From CAZJRB01 sp964547995 (lineage in GTDB: Bacteria > Planctomycetota > Planctomycetia > Pirellulales > Thermoguttaceae): a DNA stretch of 64,000 nt. The notes beneath the pieces are model-generated. The model did no database searches. It had not been told where the DNA came from and saw only the letters and a list, made by a program, of their open reading frames with translations. The position numbers and the translations under genes were made by a program. Below are positions 31,586-41,100 of the stretch, in pieces. The first letter of the stretch is position 1. Each line of letters begins with the position of its first letter. The DNA lies in NCBI GenBank assembly GCA_964547995.1, contig CAZJRB010000024.1:1-64000 (forward strand), in the 5' to 3' direction.

Positions 31586-33895
31586 CTACACACGAATCCC
31601 CTCCAGCTCCCGAGTAGTCTCGTCCACGTCTGGTCGCAGATCTGGGTCGGCATTAACGCACTTGATGATGAGATCCCGCCAAACTGGAAACGGAACGTGG
31701 TCTACGTCCGTTTGGCCCGTCAACAGAAACACCAATACCTTGCCCAGCGAGTAGACGTCGGCGCTTGAATGCGCGGCACAACCTTGGAACTGCTCGGGAG
31801 CAGCATAGCCCAGCGTCCCGTGCTGCTGGAAGGTCTTCTGCGTCATTAGGCGCGCTAGGTTTTTCGAGATCCCGAAATCCGTTAGTTTCCATCGCCCCCC
31901 TGTGCTGAGTACATTGGCCGGCTTCAGGTCCCGATGGACGATTTCGTGGCTATGGAGTTCCTTGATCCCGCCAGCTACCTCCAATCCGATGGTCTTCGCT
32001 TCCGCTGGCGTCAGGCCATAGCCCCTTTCGTCGACGTAGTGATCGAGGTCGCCACCGTCTGCAAACTCGGTGACCAGCGCGACGTACTCGTCGTCGCGTT
32101 GGAAGTCCAGAACCTGCAAAACATGCTCGCAGCGAGTTCGCATCAGTTTCTCGTAGATCCGGGCTTCCCGTTCCAGCGCAGGCTTATCGCTGGACGCTGT
32201 TCGCACACGCTTCAGGAACACGGTTTCGCCCGTTTCGACCTTACGGGCTCGGAACGCTTCCGCCATGCCGCCAGCCTCCAGTGTTTGGAGGAGTTCATAG
32301 CCTTGAAAAGTCTCGATCGGACGCGAGACAGTCGTGATCTTGACAGCTCCCGGGAGATTTCCCGATTCATCAACATCGCCTCCCGCGTCCAGCTCCGGGC
32401 AGACGGCTTCATACTCGGTGCCCGTATGCTTGTCGACGTATGACAAGTCCGTAGTCTTGAACTCGTCCGGATTGATTCGCTTGAGCTGCTCCTTCACACG
32501 GCGCCGCATTTCTGTCGCGAATAGGAGGTACTCTGCGAGTTCCTCCTTACCAACTTCCCCGTCCGGATGGAGCAACTTCACAAAACCGGACACAGTCCGC
32601 ATCACTGCCTTGCGGTCACGGTGGCCGAGGTCTTGACCGAATGCGAAAGACCGCTCGCAGATGTCAGTGTAGTTGAGTGGCCGGAGTTCATTGTGAAAGA
32701 TTTCAGCGATGTAATCTGCGATGAACCCGAGATGGCCTGTGAAGTGGTCCGGTGTCAACTTGGGCACTTCCCAACCGGGCAGATACGCATGCCACCGATC
32801 GTGAAAGGCATCATCATCTCGAATGGTTTCCGGCAGCGGCGCGAATAGGTGTCCGGTCTGCACGAGCGTCCGGACATCTCCCTTGGTATTGCCGTTAAAC
32901 ACAATCCCCGCTTCCGCCGAGATCGTCCCTTTGTCATCGCCTCGCGAGAACGACCCCTGCTCCATGTACCCCTTATACATATCTTTATCTTGGGCCGACT
33001 TGAAGTTTGATCCTGCCACCTCGTCGAAGGCCACTACGTCGTACTTGACGACCAGTCCTGGCTTGTCCCTGCGGTTCTTCCAGCCGAACAGGTCCGTGAC
33101 CGCTCCTTGCCCACCGGACAGTAGGTTGGCATAGGGCGATATTTCACGGAACGCAAAGGACTTACCGGTCTCCTTCGGTCCCAGCTCGATCAGGTTGTAG
33201 TTGCGTTCGACGAGGGGCACCAACCTCAACAGATAGAACAGCTTTCGCCGCCAGGAGAAATCCGAATGCGTCGGCTCGTAACCAATGGTGCGGAGCAGGA
33301 CCGACACCCACTCTTCACGAGTGAAGCTCTTCCGGGCATCCGTGAATTCGGCCAAAGAGGCGCTGGCGATTTGGATCGGCTGCATCCGCCGAAGCACGAA
33401 AGGCCGGGTGACACCGTGGTGCACGATTGAATCATCGTAGAACAGCTCGACGTTGGCCCACACGCCGCCGGTGAACATCCGCTCGTACTCGTGGGTCAGC
33501 CGATCGTCGATATGGATCTTATCCAGGCCGCAAGTCGCAAGTTTCGCCCAATACTTGCCGCCCTGATCCTTCTCGTCGAAGCTCGTCGTAACCAAATCAA
33601 TGAGCTTCATCGAACGATAGCGCTGAAGGCGAGCCTTGATGAGTTCTCCCTGGTCCGAACGCACAATCCGCTCGGCGATCATCTCCTTGACGTTGGCGAG
33701 CCCTGTCTCGATCTGGGCCTCGTCCGTCGTGGAGCAATACTTGCCCAGCAGGTACTCCAACACGTACACCGGGATGCTGAAACCTACTTTTAGCCTTTGG
33801 ACGAGGTTTTTGCGGACCACTCGTCCGGGGAAATACTCGCTGAGCTTTCCGTCGAGAGCATCGACCCACCCAGGCTGCTCGCTGTTACCAGTCAT
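31586..33895 (-). CDS. brxL: BrxL AAA+ domain fused to Ser/Thr protein kinase (no Lon domain)
   Basis: A 769-residue protein. Residues 1 to about 500 read as BrxL: the N-terminal part KLSEYFPGRVVRKNLVQRLK, Walker A GPKETGKS (239-246), Walker B VVAFDEVAG (287-295), and RRVKEQLKRINPDEF leading to the domain end. Where standard BrxL continues into a Lon-like Ser/Lys protease domain, this protein has a complete Hanks-type kinase (533-765): Gly-rich loop LEAGGMAEAF, Lys562, HRDLKPAN (654-661), DFG (673-675) and APE (699-701). It overlaps pglZ by 11 bp. Phosphorylation may replace proteolysis, and phage or host partners may be substrates; this is inference. Confidence 0.9.
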   Translation of the reverse strand: MTGNSEQPGWVDALDGKLSEYFPGRVVRKNLVQRLKVGFSIPVYVLEYLLGKYCSTTDEAQIETGLANVKEMIAERIVRSDQGELIKARLQRYRSMKLIDLVTTSFDEKDQGGKYWAKLATCGLDKIHIDDRLTHEYERMFTGGVWANVELFYDDSIVHHGVTRPFVLRRMQPIQIASASLAEFTDARKSFTREEWVSVLLRTIGYEPTHSDFSWRRKLFYLLRLVPLVERNYNLIELGPKETGKSFAFREISPYANLLSGGQGAVTDLFGWKNRRDKPGLVVKYDVVAFDEVAGSNFKSAQDKDMYKGYMEQGSFSRGDDKGTISAEAGIVFNGNTKGDVRTLVQTGHLFAPLPETIRDDDAFHDRWHAYLPGWEVPKLTPDHFTGHLGFIADYIAEIFHNELRPLNYTDICERSFAFGQDLGHRDRKAVMRTVSGFVKLLHPDGEVGKEELAEYLLFATEMRRRVKEQLKRINPDEFKTTDLSYVDKHTGTEYEAVCPELDAGGDVDESGNLPGAVKITTVSRPIETFQGYELLQTLEAGGMAEAFRARKVETGETVFLKRVRTASSDKPALEREARIYEKLMRTRCEHVLQVLDFQRDDEYVALVTEFADGGDLDHYVDERGYGLTPAEAKTIGLEVAGGIKELHSHEIVHRDLKPANVLSTGGRWKLTDFGISKNLARLMTQKTFQQHGTLGYAAPEQFQGCAAHSSADVYSLGKVLVFLLTGQTDVDHVPFPVWRDLIIKCVNADPDLRPDVDETTRELEGIRV

Positions 33896-36371
33896 TGATC
33901 TCCACCTTCAGAGTGATGTCTTCTCGTGCCAGAATCTCTTCGTTGTCCGCGTCGATCACCAAGACCTCCAGCGGGGAGTTGTACGCCAGGTCAGGCGGCG
34001 GCTCAACCATGGAGAGCTGGATGGTTACTACATCCCCGTCCGGTTCGACGGTGACCGGATCGGAATGCTTGAAGACGACCTTGCCGCTGGTCGGTTCCTT
34101 GACCTTTACCAGTGCATGGCGCGACAGGAGGTTGCTGTCGCCGAAGAACACTTTCTGTCCCGTCGCTCCCGCCTGGATCTGGACTCGTGGCACAAGCGAT
34201 GCAATGTGACCAACGGGTTTTAGCACCACATTGACCTTGCGGGCCTTGGCGGGCCATGTCGCGATCACCGTTGGGATGATTAGCTCCTGCAACGTGGTGC
34301 CGCCGTGAAAGAACTCCAGACGCCCAGGGGTCCTAAACGATCCCATGCCCCGTGGGACCATGACCTCACTGTCGCCCTGCGAAACTCCAAACCGTATCGC
34401 GTGTGGATGCGAAAGCCCGCTGCCGACGATCGCACGGCGTGAGGCCCACATGATCGTCCCCTCCGGCCTCTCTTCGATCTCATGTTCCTCGGGTTCCCAA
34501 TGGAAGAAGCCGTGGTCGGTCATCACGATAACGCGATGGTAGCCAAAATCGCGCAGTCTCCGAATCGCCTGGACGTATCGGTCGAGGTATTCTTCCGCCC
34601 CAGTCAGTTGGAGCGTACCGTCATGCCGATCGAACTCGCGTCCCCGTACGGCAATCAATCGCCGTGTCCGGCTTGCCTTCTTCAGAGTCTCCCCGTCCAG
34701 CACCTGGTCGATCGTGAGGAACTCCTTGATCCCCAGCCGCTCCTTGAGCCACTTGCTGCGTCCCTCGACCTTTGCAAGATCAGTATCGACGCCCTCCGCA
34801 CTGATCTTGAAAGACCTCCGCTCTTCCGACAGCTCGACACGCAGCTTATCCCGGCCCTCGGGCAGAGCGAACGCCATCCCAAGCTCCGTCACGGTCGGAA
34901 CCGGTGCGACGGCTATCGTAACGGTTGCCCGCTGGGCAGGCTCTCCCTGATTGAGCATCTTCGCCAGACGCTGCCCGAGGTCCAGGCGGCACGCATCCAG
35001 AAATACCAACGCCGTGGGCATTTCCTGCCGCTGAAGCTCTTCGTGGGCAACTTCCCCCGCCGAAGGCAAGCCGAACACGTACGGGTCGTCCTTGCTCAAC
35101 AGCTCCGAGAACGTCCTGCTTACGCGGTCCATTGCTCTCAGGTAGCTGCGCCGCAGCCGGGCACGAATCCGGAGCAGGTTGTCTGGCAGCTTCGTTTCTT
35201 CCTTGAAGAGCTGTTCGCCGGCCTGATCGAATTGCCAACCGCAGCGAGTGTACCACTCCACCGCCTCACGGGCAGATGTCCACTTCTCCTCAACGTCACG
35301 GTTCTCCACTATCAAGCTGGCCACCTCGGCCAACTGGACCAGGTATCGCCATCCCACGGGTTCGGTCGCCTGCCGCCCCCAAAATCCGGTATCGCGGTAC
35401 TTGTAGGTCTGGACATTCCGCTCCAACTCGTCGGCGAGCAGATCTACGGCCTCCAGGCGGTCGAGTTGGTCAACCATCTGGCCAAACAGTGTCTTCTCAA
35501 CGAGGCACGAACTGCGAGATCGCGGCGGCGCCGTCAGGTTTCGCACCCAGTATGAGAGGCCAATCGTCCCATCGGCGGCGCAGACCAATCGCTCGAAGGT
35601 TGGGATGAACTTGACGTGATTCTGCCAGGCTTTCAGTAGGTCGAGGGACCGCTTTCGGGCAAGTCCTACGGAAACGATTTTTTCGCCTTCGCTCGGCGGT
35701 TCATTCGGTGTGGCGTCAGCGGCCTCCGTACACAGGAGGGTCCCCGTCGCTGCGACTCGCCAGGCTTGTTCGTCCTGGCTCTGGGGACTCGGCAGACCAA
35801 AATCCTCGGTCGCCCGGCGGGCGAAAATGTCAAACCGCTCCTGCTCTCGGAGAATATCGAACTCACCCGCCGGTCCCGCCAGTACCTGGAGCATCCGGTG
35901 ATCGTCGACAAGTGCGCCCTTGGCGTTGGCCGGAGTCAGTTCCCTCCAGGTCTCTCTGGGCTTGTCGAACCACTCCCGGGCGTGCGCGGGCAACAGGGAG
36001 ATCAGATCGGTTTCGTGTTCACGGGGAATGTAGACTCCGTACTCCCGCAATGCCTCCAAGAGGCTCTTCTCCCAGACGGCTTCCGCTTCCAACTCGAACG
36101 GCTTAAACCAGGTAATCCCTTCCCGAGCCACGGGCAACCAGACGACCCGCGCAGCGTGTTCCGTTTGGCGGAAACGGTCCCGAGTGACCAGTTCGTGTTC
36201 GTCTGGGTTGGCCCATAGTTCAAACCCGTCCGCTTCAGCGGCGGCCCTCAGGAGATCGAGCCACTGACGGCCCGGGTCGAGCCACAACAACAACGGTGGG
36301 ACGGACGACTCACGGTCCAGGACCTCCCGGATCTCGGCGATCAGCCAGGATCGGAAGCTATGTGCATCCAT
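33885..36371 (-). CDS. pglZ: BREX alkaline phosphatase-like protein PglZ
   Basis: An 828-residue protein with the PglZ alkaline-phosphatase-superfamily core. The metal-site strands are ALVFLDACRLDLGQRL (Asp) and VIVMTDHGFFHWEPEE (Asp-His). The N-terminal domain (PPLLLWLDPGRQWLDLLRA) and the beta-rich C-terminus fit type 1 PglZ in length. PglZ is essential for BREX modification and defence. A GGGGGAA ribosome site precedes the ATG; the gene starts 63 bp after the AlbA_2 gene and overlaps brxL. Confidence 0.93.
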   Translation of the reverse strand: MDAHSFRSWLIAEIREVLDRESSVPPLLLWLDPGRQWLDLLRAAAEADGFELWANPDEHELVTRDRFRQTEHAARVVWLPVAREGITWFKPFELEAEAVWEKSLLEALREYGVYIPREHETDLISLLPAHAREWFDKPRETWRELTPANAKGALVDDHRMLQVLAGPAGEFDILREQERFDIFARRATEDFGLPSPQSQDEQAWRVAATGTLLCTEAADATPNEPPSEGEKIVSVGLARKRSLDLLKAWQNHVKFIPTFERLVCAADGTIGLSYWVRNLTAPPRSRSSCLVEKTLFGQMVDQLDRLEAVDLLADELERNVQTYKYRDTGFWGRQATEPVGWRYLVQLAEVASLIVENRDVEEKWTSAREAVEWYTRCGWQFDQAGEQLFKEETKLPDNLLRIRARLRRSYLRAMDRVSRTFSELLSKDDPYVFGLPSAGEVAHEELQRQEMPTALVFLDACRLDLGQRLAKMLNQGEPAQRATVTIAVAPVPTVTELGMAFALPEGRDKLRVELSEERRSFKISAEGVDTDLAKVEGRSKWLKERLGIKEFLTIDQVLDGETLKKASRTRRLIAVRGREFDRHDGTLQLTGAEEYLDRYVQAIRRLRDFGYHRVIVMTDHGFFHWEPEEHEIEERPEGTIMWASRRAIVGSGLSHPHAIRFGVSQGDSEVMVPRGMGSFRTPGRLEFFHGGTTLQELIIPTVIATWPAKARKVNVVLKPVGHIASLVPRVQIQAGATGQKVFFGDSNLLSRHALVKVKEPTSGKVVFKHSDPVTVEPDGDVVTIQLSMVEPPPDLAYNSPLEVLVIDADNEEILAREDITLKVEINDW

Positions 36372-36434
36372 AAATGTATTCCCCCAAACGGTTTACGACT
36401 TATGTGCGCAGGTTATGTGCAAATGCCGTTCATA

Positions 36435-38120
36435 TCACGTTCCCGCCTCGCCCGACAGGCTTGGCCCCGGGAGGTAATGGGCGCCCCGGCGTTCGCCAGC
36501 CATCGTCAGAAATCCACCCTCCACCAGCCTGGCAAGTTCGCGAACAGCCGAATACCGGGGCAGGCCCGTCAGTTCCCGATAGTCGGCGTTCGTGAGCCGT
36601 TGGTGGGTCTCGAAGAAAGCCTGGAGTTGGGGCACTCGTTGCTCAAACCACGTCACCGCCGAACGCAACTGTTCGGATAGCCGATACACGGCCCCCCGCC
36701 CCGGCGCGGTTGCCGGCTGCAAAATGGTCTTGGCAACCATGTCTTGGATCTCTCGGTAGGCCTGATCCCGGTCCAATCCGTTGATTGTCCGATATTCCTC
36801 GTTGGAGAAACCATCGGGGTAAGCCAACAACGCTCGCTTCTGTGAATTACTCAAATCCAAGCCGGCTACGACCCCCTGCCATTCGGCGGTCGGTCCAGCA
36901 AACGTCGGTTCGTTTCGTAGCACGACGCAGAACTGGCCTTCCGCGACCGAGAAATCGGGATCGTTCAGCAGCGATTCCTCCATCTCGTCATACATCCTCG
37001 GAATACCTTCGCCCTCCTCCCGCATGATGCCAACTTCGACCAGCACGCGCACCACCAAGGGGTTGCGGCTTGCATGGCTGCGGCGGCGCTCGCGCAACTG
37101 CTCCAACGTCACCGGAGCCACGAGTTCACCCGGGCTGAAGACCTCCATTCGGTCCTCAAAGAACCAGACCTCGATTTCCCACCCTTGGTCGTTGTAGTCG
37201 CGATGTGCGAACGCATTGACCATAGCCTCCTGCCAGGCAAAGTCCGGATACTCGGGCATTTCGCGAAAGAACAGGTCGTGCAGCTTCTCTGACTTGCGAA
37301 TGTGTCGGGCCGCGCACTCGTGGGCTTCGGGGATCGCTGCTGCAAGCGGCGACTCGATTCGCTCAAGTTGTGTCACATTCCGCCGCTTGCCGTGTTGCCG
37401 CTCCGTCCCGGCTACACGGAACATGCGAATGCCGGCCCGGGGATGCCATCGGGCAAAAGGTGGTTGCCCGAACAGCAATAACGCAGCATTCGTAATCGCC
37501 AGCCCCCCAGCCTTGGGCACGACAAGGCTAAACTGCCCGAGCACCTCTTCGATGGAACGATCCCGGTAGACCGTCTCTGACAGAAATGCCTTGGCCAAGT
37601 CGAGGTCCAGATCGTCCAAGGTCGCTTCTGGCCGGATTCGCTGCTCATAGCCGACAGTTCGATACGCTTGTTTGCGCTCGTTGATGACCTCCTGTGGTTC
37701 GAGGATCACCCGATCACCGACGCGATACGGGAAACCGTCACCGTCGACCATCACGGCCTCCGGCTCGATGCCCACACGAATGATGATTACCTCGCTGCCA
37801 TCGAGCGTGCATCGCTGATGGCGAATGGGGACTGCCGGTCGCAAACGTCGCTCCGGCACGGCGAGAAACTCGACGATGGCTTCCTCGGGGTATCCATGGC
37901 CGGACGGTGTCCCATCGTCATCCACGCCGAGCAAGAGCGTACCCCCATCTGCATTCGCAAACGCCGCCACGTACTCCGCGATGACGTCACGGACTGCGCG
38001 GCGGTCGAGCACGCTTCTCGTGTCGCCCGAAAGGTCCCAGAGCGACTTGAACTCCAGGAACTGCCCCTCGTCCTGCTGGAGAAGGTTGCGGAGTTCGGCC
38101 TCGGTGAACAGTACGGTCAT
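36435..38120 (-). CDS. AlbA_2/RecG-like ATP-binding protein with wHTH
   Basis: A 561-residue protein. Residues 1-130 form an AlbA_2 (Schlafen-like) domain: EGQFLEFKSLWDLSG, then AFANADGGTLLLGVDDDG. The middle carries a HATPase_c_4-type domain (EAMVNAFAHRDYNDQG … GIPRMYDEMEE). The C-terminal 200 residues hold winged-helix-like segments. Such proteins are predicted transcriptional regulators or nucleic-acid effectors. The start overlaps the pglX stop as ATGA. Insertion of this family between pglX and pglZ is known from other BREX type 1 loci as I recall; its role is unclear. Confidence 0.85.
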   Translation of the reverse strand: MTVLFTEAELRNLLQQDEGQFLEFKSLWDLSGDTRSVLDRRAVRDVIAEYVAAFANADGGTLLLGVDDDGTPSGHGYPEEAIVEFLAVPERRLRPAVPIRHQRCTLDGSEVIIIRVGIEPEAVMVDGDGFPYRVGDRVILEPQEVINERKQAYRTVGYEQRIRPEATLDDLDLDLAKAFLSETVYRDRSIEEVLGQFSLVVPKAGGLAITNAALLLFGQPPFARWHPRAGIRMFRVAGTERQHGKRRNVTQLERIESPLAAAIPEAHECAARHIRKSEKLHDLFFREMPEYPDFAWQEAMVNAFAHRDYNDQGWEIEVWFFEDRMEVFSPGELVAPVTLEQLRERRRSHASRNPLVVRVLVEVGIMREEGEGIPRMYDEMEESLLNDPDFSVAEGQFCVVLRNEPTFAGPTAEWQGVVAGLDLSNSQKRALLAYPDGFSNEEYRTINGLDRDQAYREIQDMVAKTILQPATAPGRGAVYRLSEQLRSAVTWFEQRVPQLQAFFETHQRLTNADYRELTGLPRYSAVRELARLVEGGFLTMAGERRGAHYLPGPSLSGEAGT

Positions 38121-41100
38121 TCTCCGCCTCCGGGTGCGTCTGTTTCGGACTGGTGCGCCGGCTCCGGCCACCAGCCGGGTTGGGGGAGCTTGTCTTCGCG
38201 GCACCAGCGGCGTTCGTCGGCTCGCCATTGGGCGCGGTCGGCGATCGCTTTGGGCACGTCTTTCTTTGATAGGACGTCGGCGGCCAGCAGGCCGGCTTGT
38301 TGTAGAGGGGCAATGTTGACCCGAACGCCGTCGTTGATGTCGGGTACATAGGCTCCTTCCTGGAAGATCCATTCCGGCACGGTTGTGGGGGGCTGACGAC
38401 GACCATCGACGGTGGAGATCATGTCGTACATTGGCTGTACACCAAGCCAGGGCTCCCATGTAAGCGATTCGGGACACCGCCAATCGGCGATTGCTGTTCG
38501 TATGCCCTCCGCGCGATCTGTGAAATCGTCCAACTCATTTTGAAAGCCACGGATCTCCGCTGTCAGGCGATCCAGCTCTTCCTTGAACGTGAACACATCT
38601 ACGTCACTCATGTCAGGGTTGTCTTCCATTTCTCGCTTCATGCCCTTGATCCTGGTCCTTCGTTCGCTAATTTCCTCACGCAACGGTGCCAGGACGATCC
38701 GGTCTAGCCGGGTCCACCAGCGCCGATTTGCGCATGAGACGGCATCCACTGCCATTCGTTCTGCCTCTTTGCAGATCAACTTCGCCATAGTTTCTGAGTG
38801 CGGATCATCCTTGGCTGTCCACTCGCTTGGCCCGACCTGAGTGCAGTGAGAATCCAGATGAGCCATGGCTTCCGCAATCCAGCCTGGCATATCCTCGTGA
38901 ACCTCAGCCACGGTGGCAGCGTTTTGCCACTGGGGAAGGGGGCCATCCGCAACTGCCTCGGCGAGCCGGCCCAACCAACGAACCTTCATGCACAACAGGG
39001 CGTCTTCGATGGCATGTTGGCGCAGGCCCTTTGTCTGAAATCCCGATTCCCGGACTTCACGCAGTAATGTGTTCAGGTCGGTCAGTTCCCCGATTAGATC
39101 ACCCAACTCCGATCGACGTGCCTCTTGGCGATCGCTGCGGGCATCCGGGGCGACCTGCTCGATCCCGCAAACCTCGGTCTCCATCCGCTGGCGCAGCGGG
39201 CCGACGTACTGCGTGCGGATCTTCGGCAGTAGGTCGCTGTCGAACTTGTGGTAGTAGACTAGGCAGGCGAAGGCCGGCTTCTTCCGGGCGGTGAACTTGC
39301 CGCTCTGGATCTGCCAGGCGATGGGCCGCTTCTTAAACCGGCGAATGTGGTACTTGAAGAACTCCATCGACAGCCACTGCTCTAGCAAGTTATCCATGAT
39401 CTCGGCGAACTCCCGTTCGATCGAAGTCACGTCCCCCTCCTCGAACTCGACGGCAATCCGCTCACGGAGCCGGTGTAGCAGCGTCGACTCGTCGGTCCCT
39501 TCGGTTAGCGGGATGATCCCGTCCGGGTCTGCCCATTCTGGCACCATTTCCCCAGCTTCGATCTGCCTGGGCCAGCGATGGCCAAGCAAGCGCAAGATGG
39601 CAACCGTACTGCGATTGGCCATATCACGACGTTTTTCCGACAGACAAAGCCATCCCCCTCCCTCAATCCCTTCGCGAAGAAGATTGAATATCGAGACTGG
39701 ATGGACTTCCAACCTTCGTGCTAGGTCCTCTACGAATGTCTCCGTTGGTAAAGGTATTCCGTGGGCCAATTCTGAGTCCTTTTCCTGCGAACACGCACTC
39801 GCCTTGTTTACATCCGCTCTCTTGGCACCCGGGCCTTTTTCAAACTCCGTCTTCAACCTCGTTCTGAGAGCTTCCAGCCCTTTGTCATCCAAGGCAAGTT
39901 GTTCCGTCGTCGCGACTTCGTTCACAACGAAAACTGGCATTCCAAAGACATCGTCTGAGATCTCCGGCAGAGTGTCGTAGCCACGGATCACCGGACTACG
40001 CGCCGCTGGCATCCCAACATCCTCATAGGCCACCGACAGTGCGTTCTCGTCGAGACCGTACATGCTCGCAACAACCTGTTCGGCTGACAGTTCAAGGACC
40101 AACAAACACGCATCTGCTGCCATAACTTCGACTGGATTGGAGCAACGAAGGAATCCCCTGTCCGTTGGCTCGCCGGATTCTGCAATGCTTCGGAGGGCTT
40201 CTGAAGCGGTAGCGCAGGATTCAAGCCTGGATTGACATTCACGGTCAGAGGCAGGTAGAGGAACAGCTCTTACATTCTCAACCAATATATCAAGCCCGAC
40301 AGTCATTGCCCGAATCAGGTACGAACACAGCCGAGAGTTCAGCACGGACACGGGCCAAATTCCATTCTTCGGATAGACACCAGGCCCTTTAGCGCCACAG
40401 ATTGAACCGGGGATCAATTTTCTGACGCCAAGTGCCCCCTTGGACGCACCGGAGAACGTGTAACCATCGCGAAAGTAGAATTCAGAGTATGGCTGACGAG
40501 AGTCCTTGTATTGTCGAAACGGCGTCTTCTCGTTTCTCCAGTCCAGGCAATACTCGTTCTGGCCATACCACTTCCCGTACCCGCTGCCTCCTTTGGAATA
40601 TGGAATCCACCCTTTGTTACGTGGCGGTGCCTCCCAGTGGAATCGAAGAAACCTTGCATCCTCGCCCGTTTTTAGTCCAGGCAGCACATCCGCTTCGTCT
40701 TGAACCCGCTCTGGCCTGGAGACTAGATCCACGAATGCAGTGGGCAACCAGTAGGCCACCGGAGCGTTCGGTAGTCTTAGCAGTGTCGTCTGTGTTATGA
40801 CAAATGTTGATTTACATGGTCGTTCTCGAAGTATCCGAGCTTTCTCAGTAGGATCACGAGCCTCGACAGTTCGGATGGCGTTCATTCGGTTCGCATGAGT
40901 CGGGGGAGTTGGCATGAAGACAACCAACACGCTGTTCACAACTTCCCCACTGATCTCGGTAAACCCACCCGGTCCGATATGTGCCAGTGAGAGTATAGTA
41001 CACCGTGTAAGGAATCCGTTCCCACCTTCCGAACCAGCGGATGCCCCGCGAAAAGGCCCCAGCCCACTCGCGAACATCCAGCTTTGTTGGGTGACCATCG

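Noticed and set aside
31586..33895. BREX type 2 on the basis of a kinase
   Set aside because: PglW and PglY architecture is absent; brxA, brxB and the BrxL AAA+ domain fit type 1.
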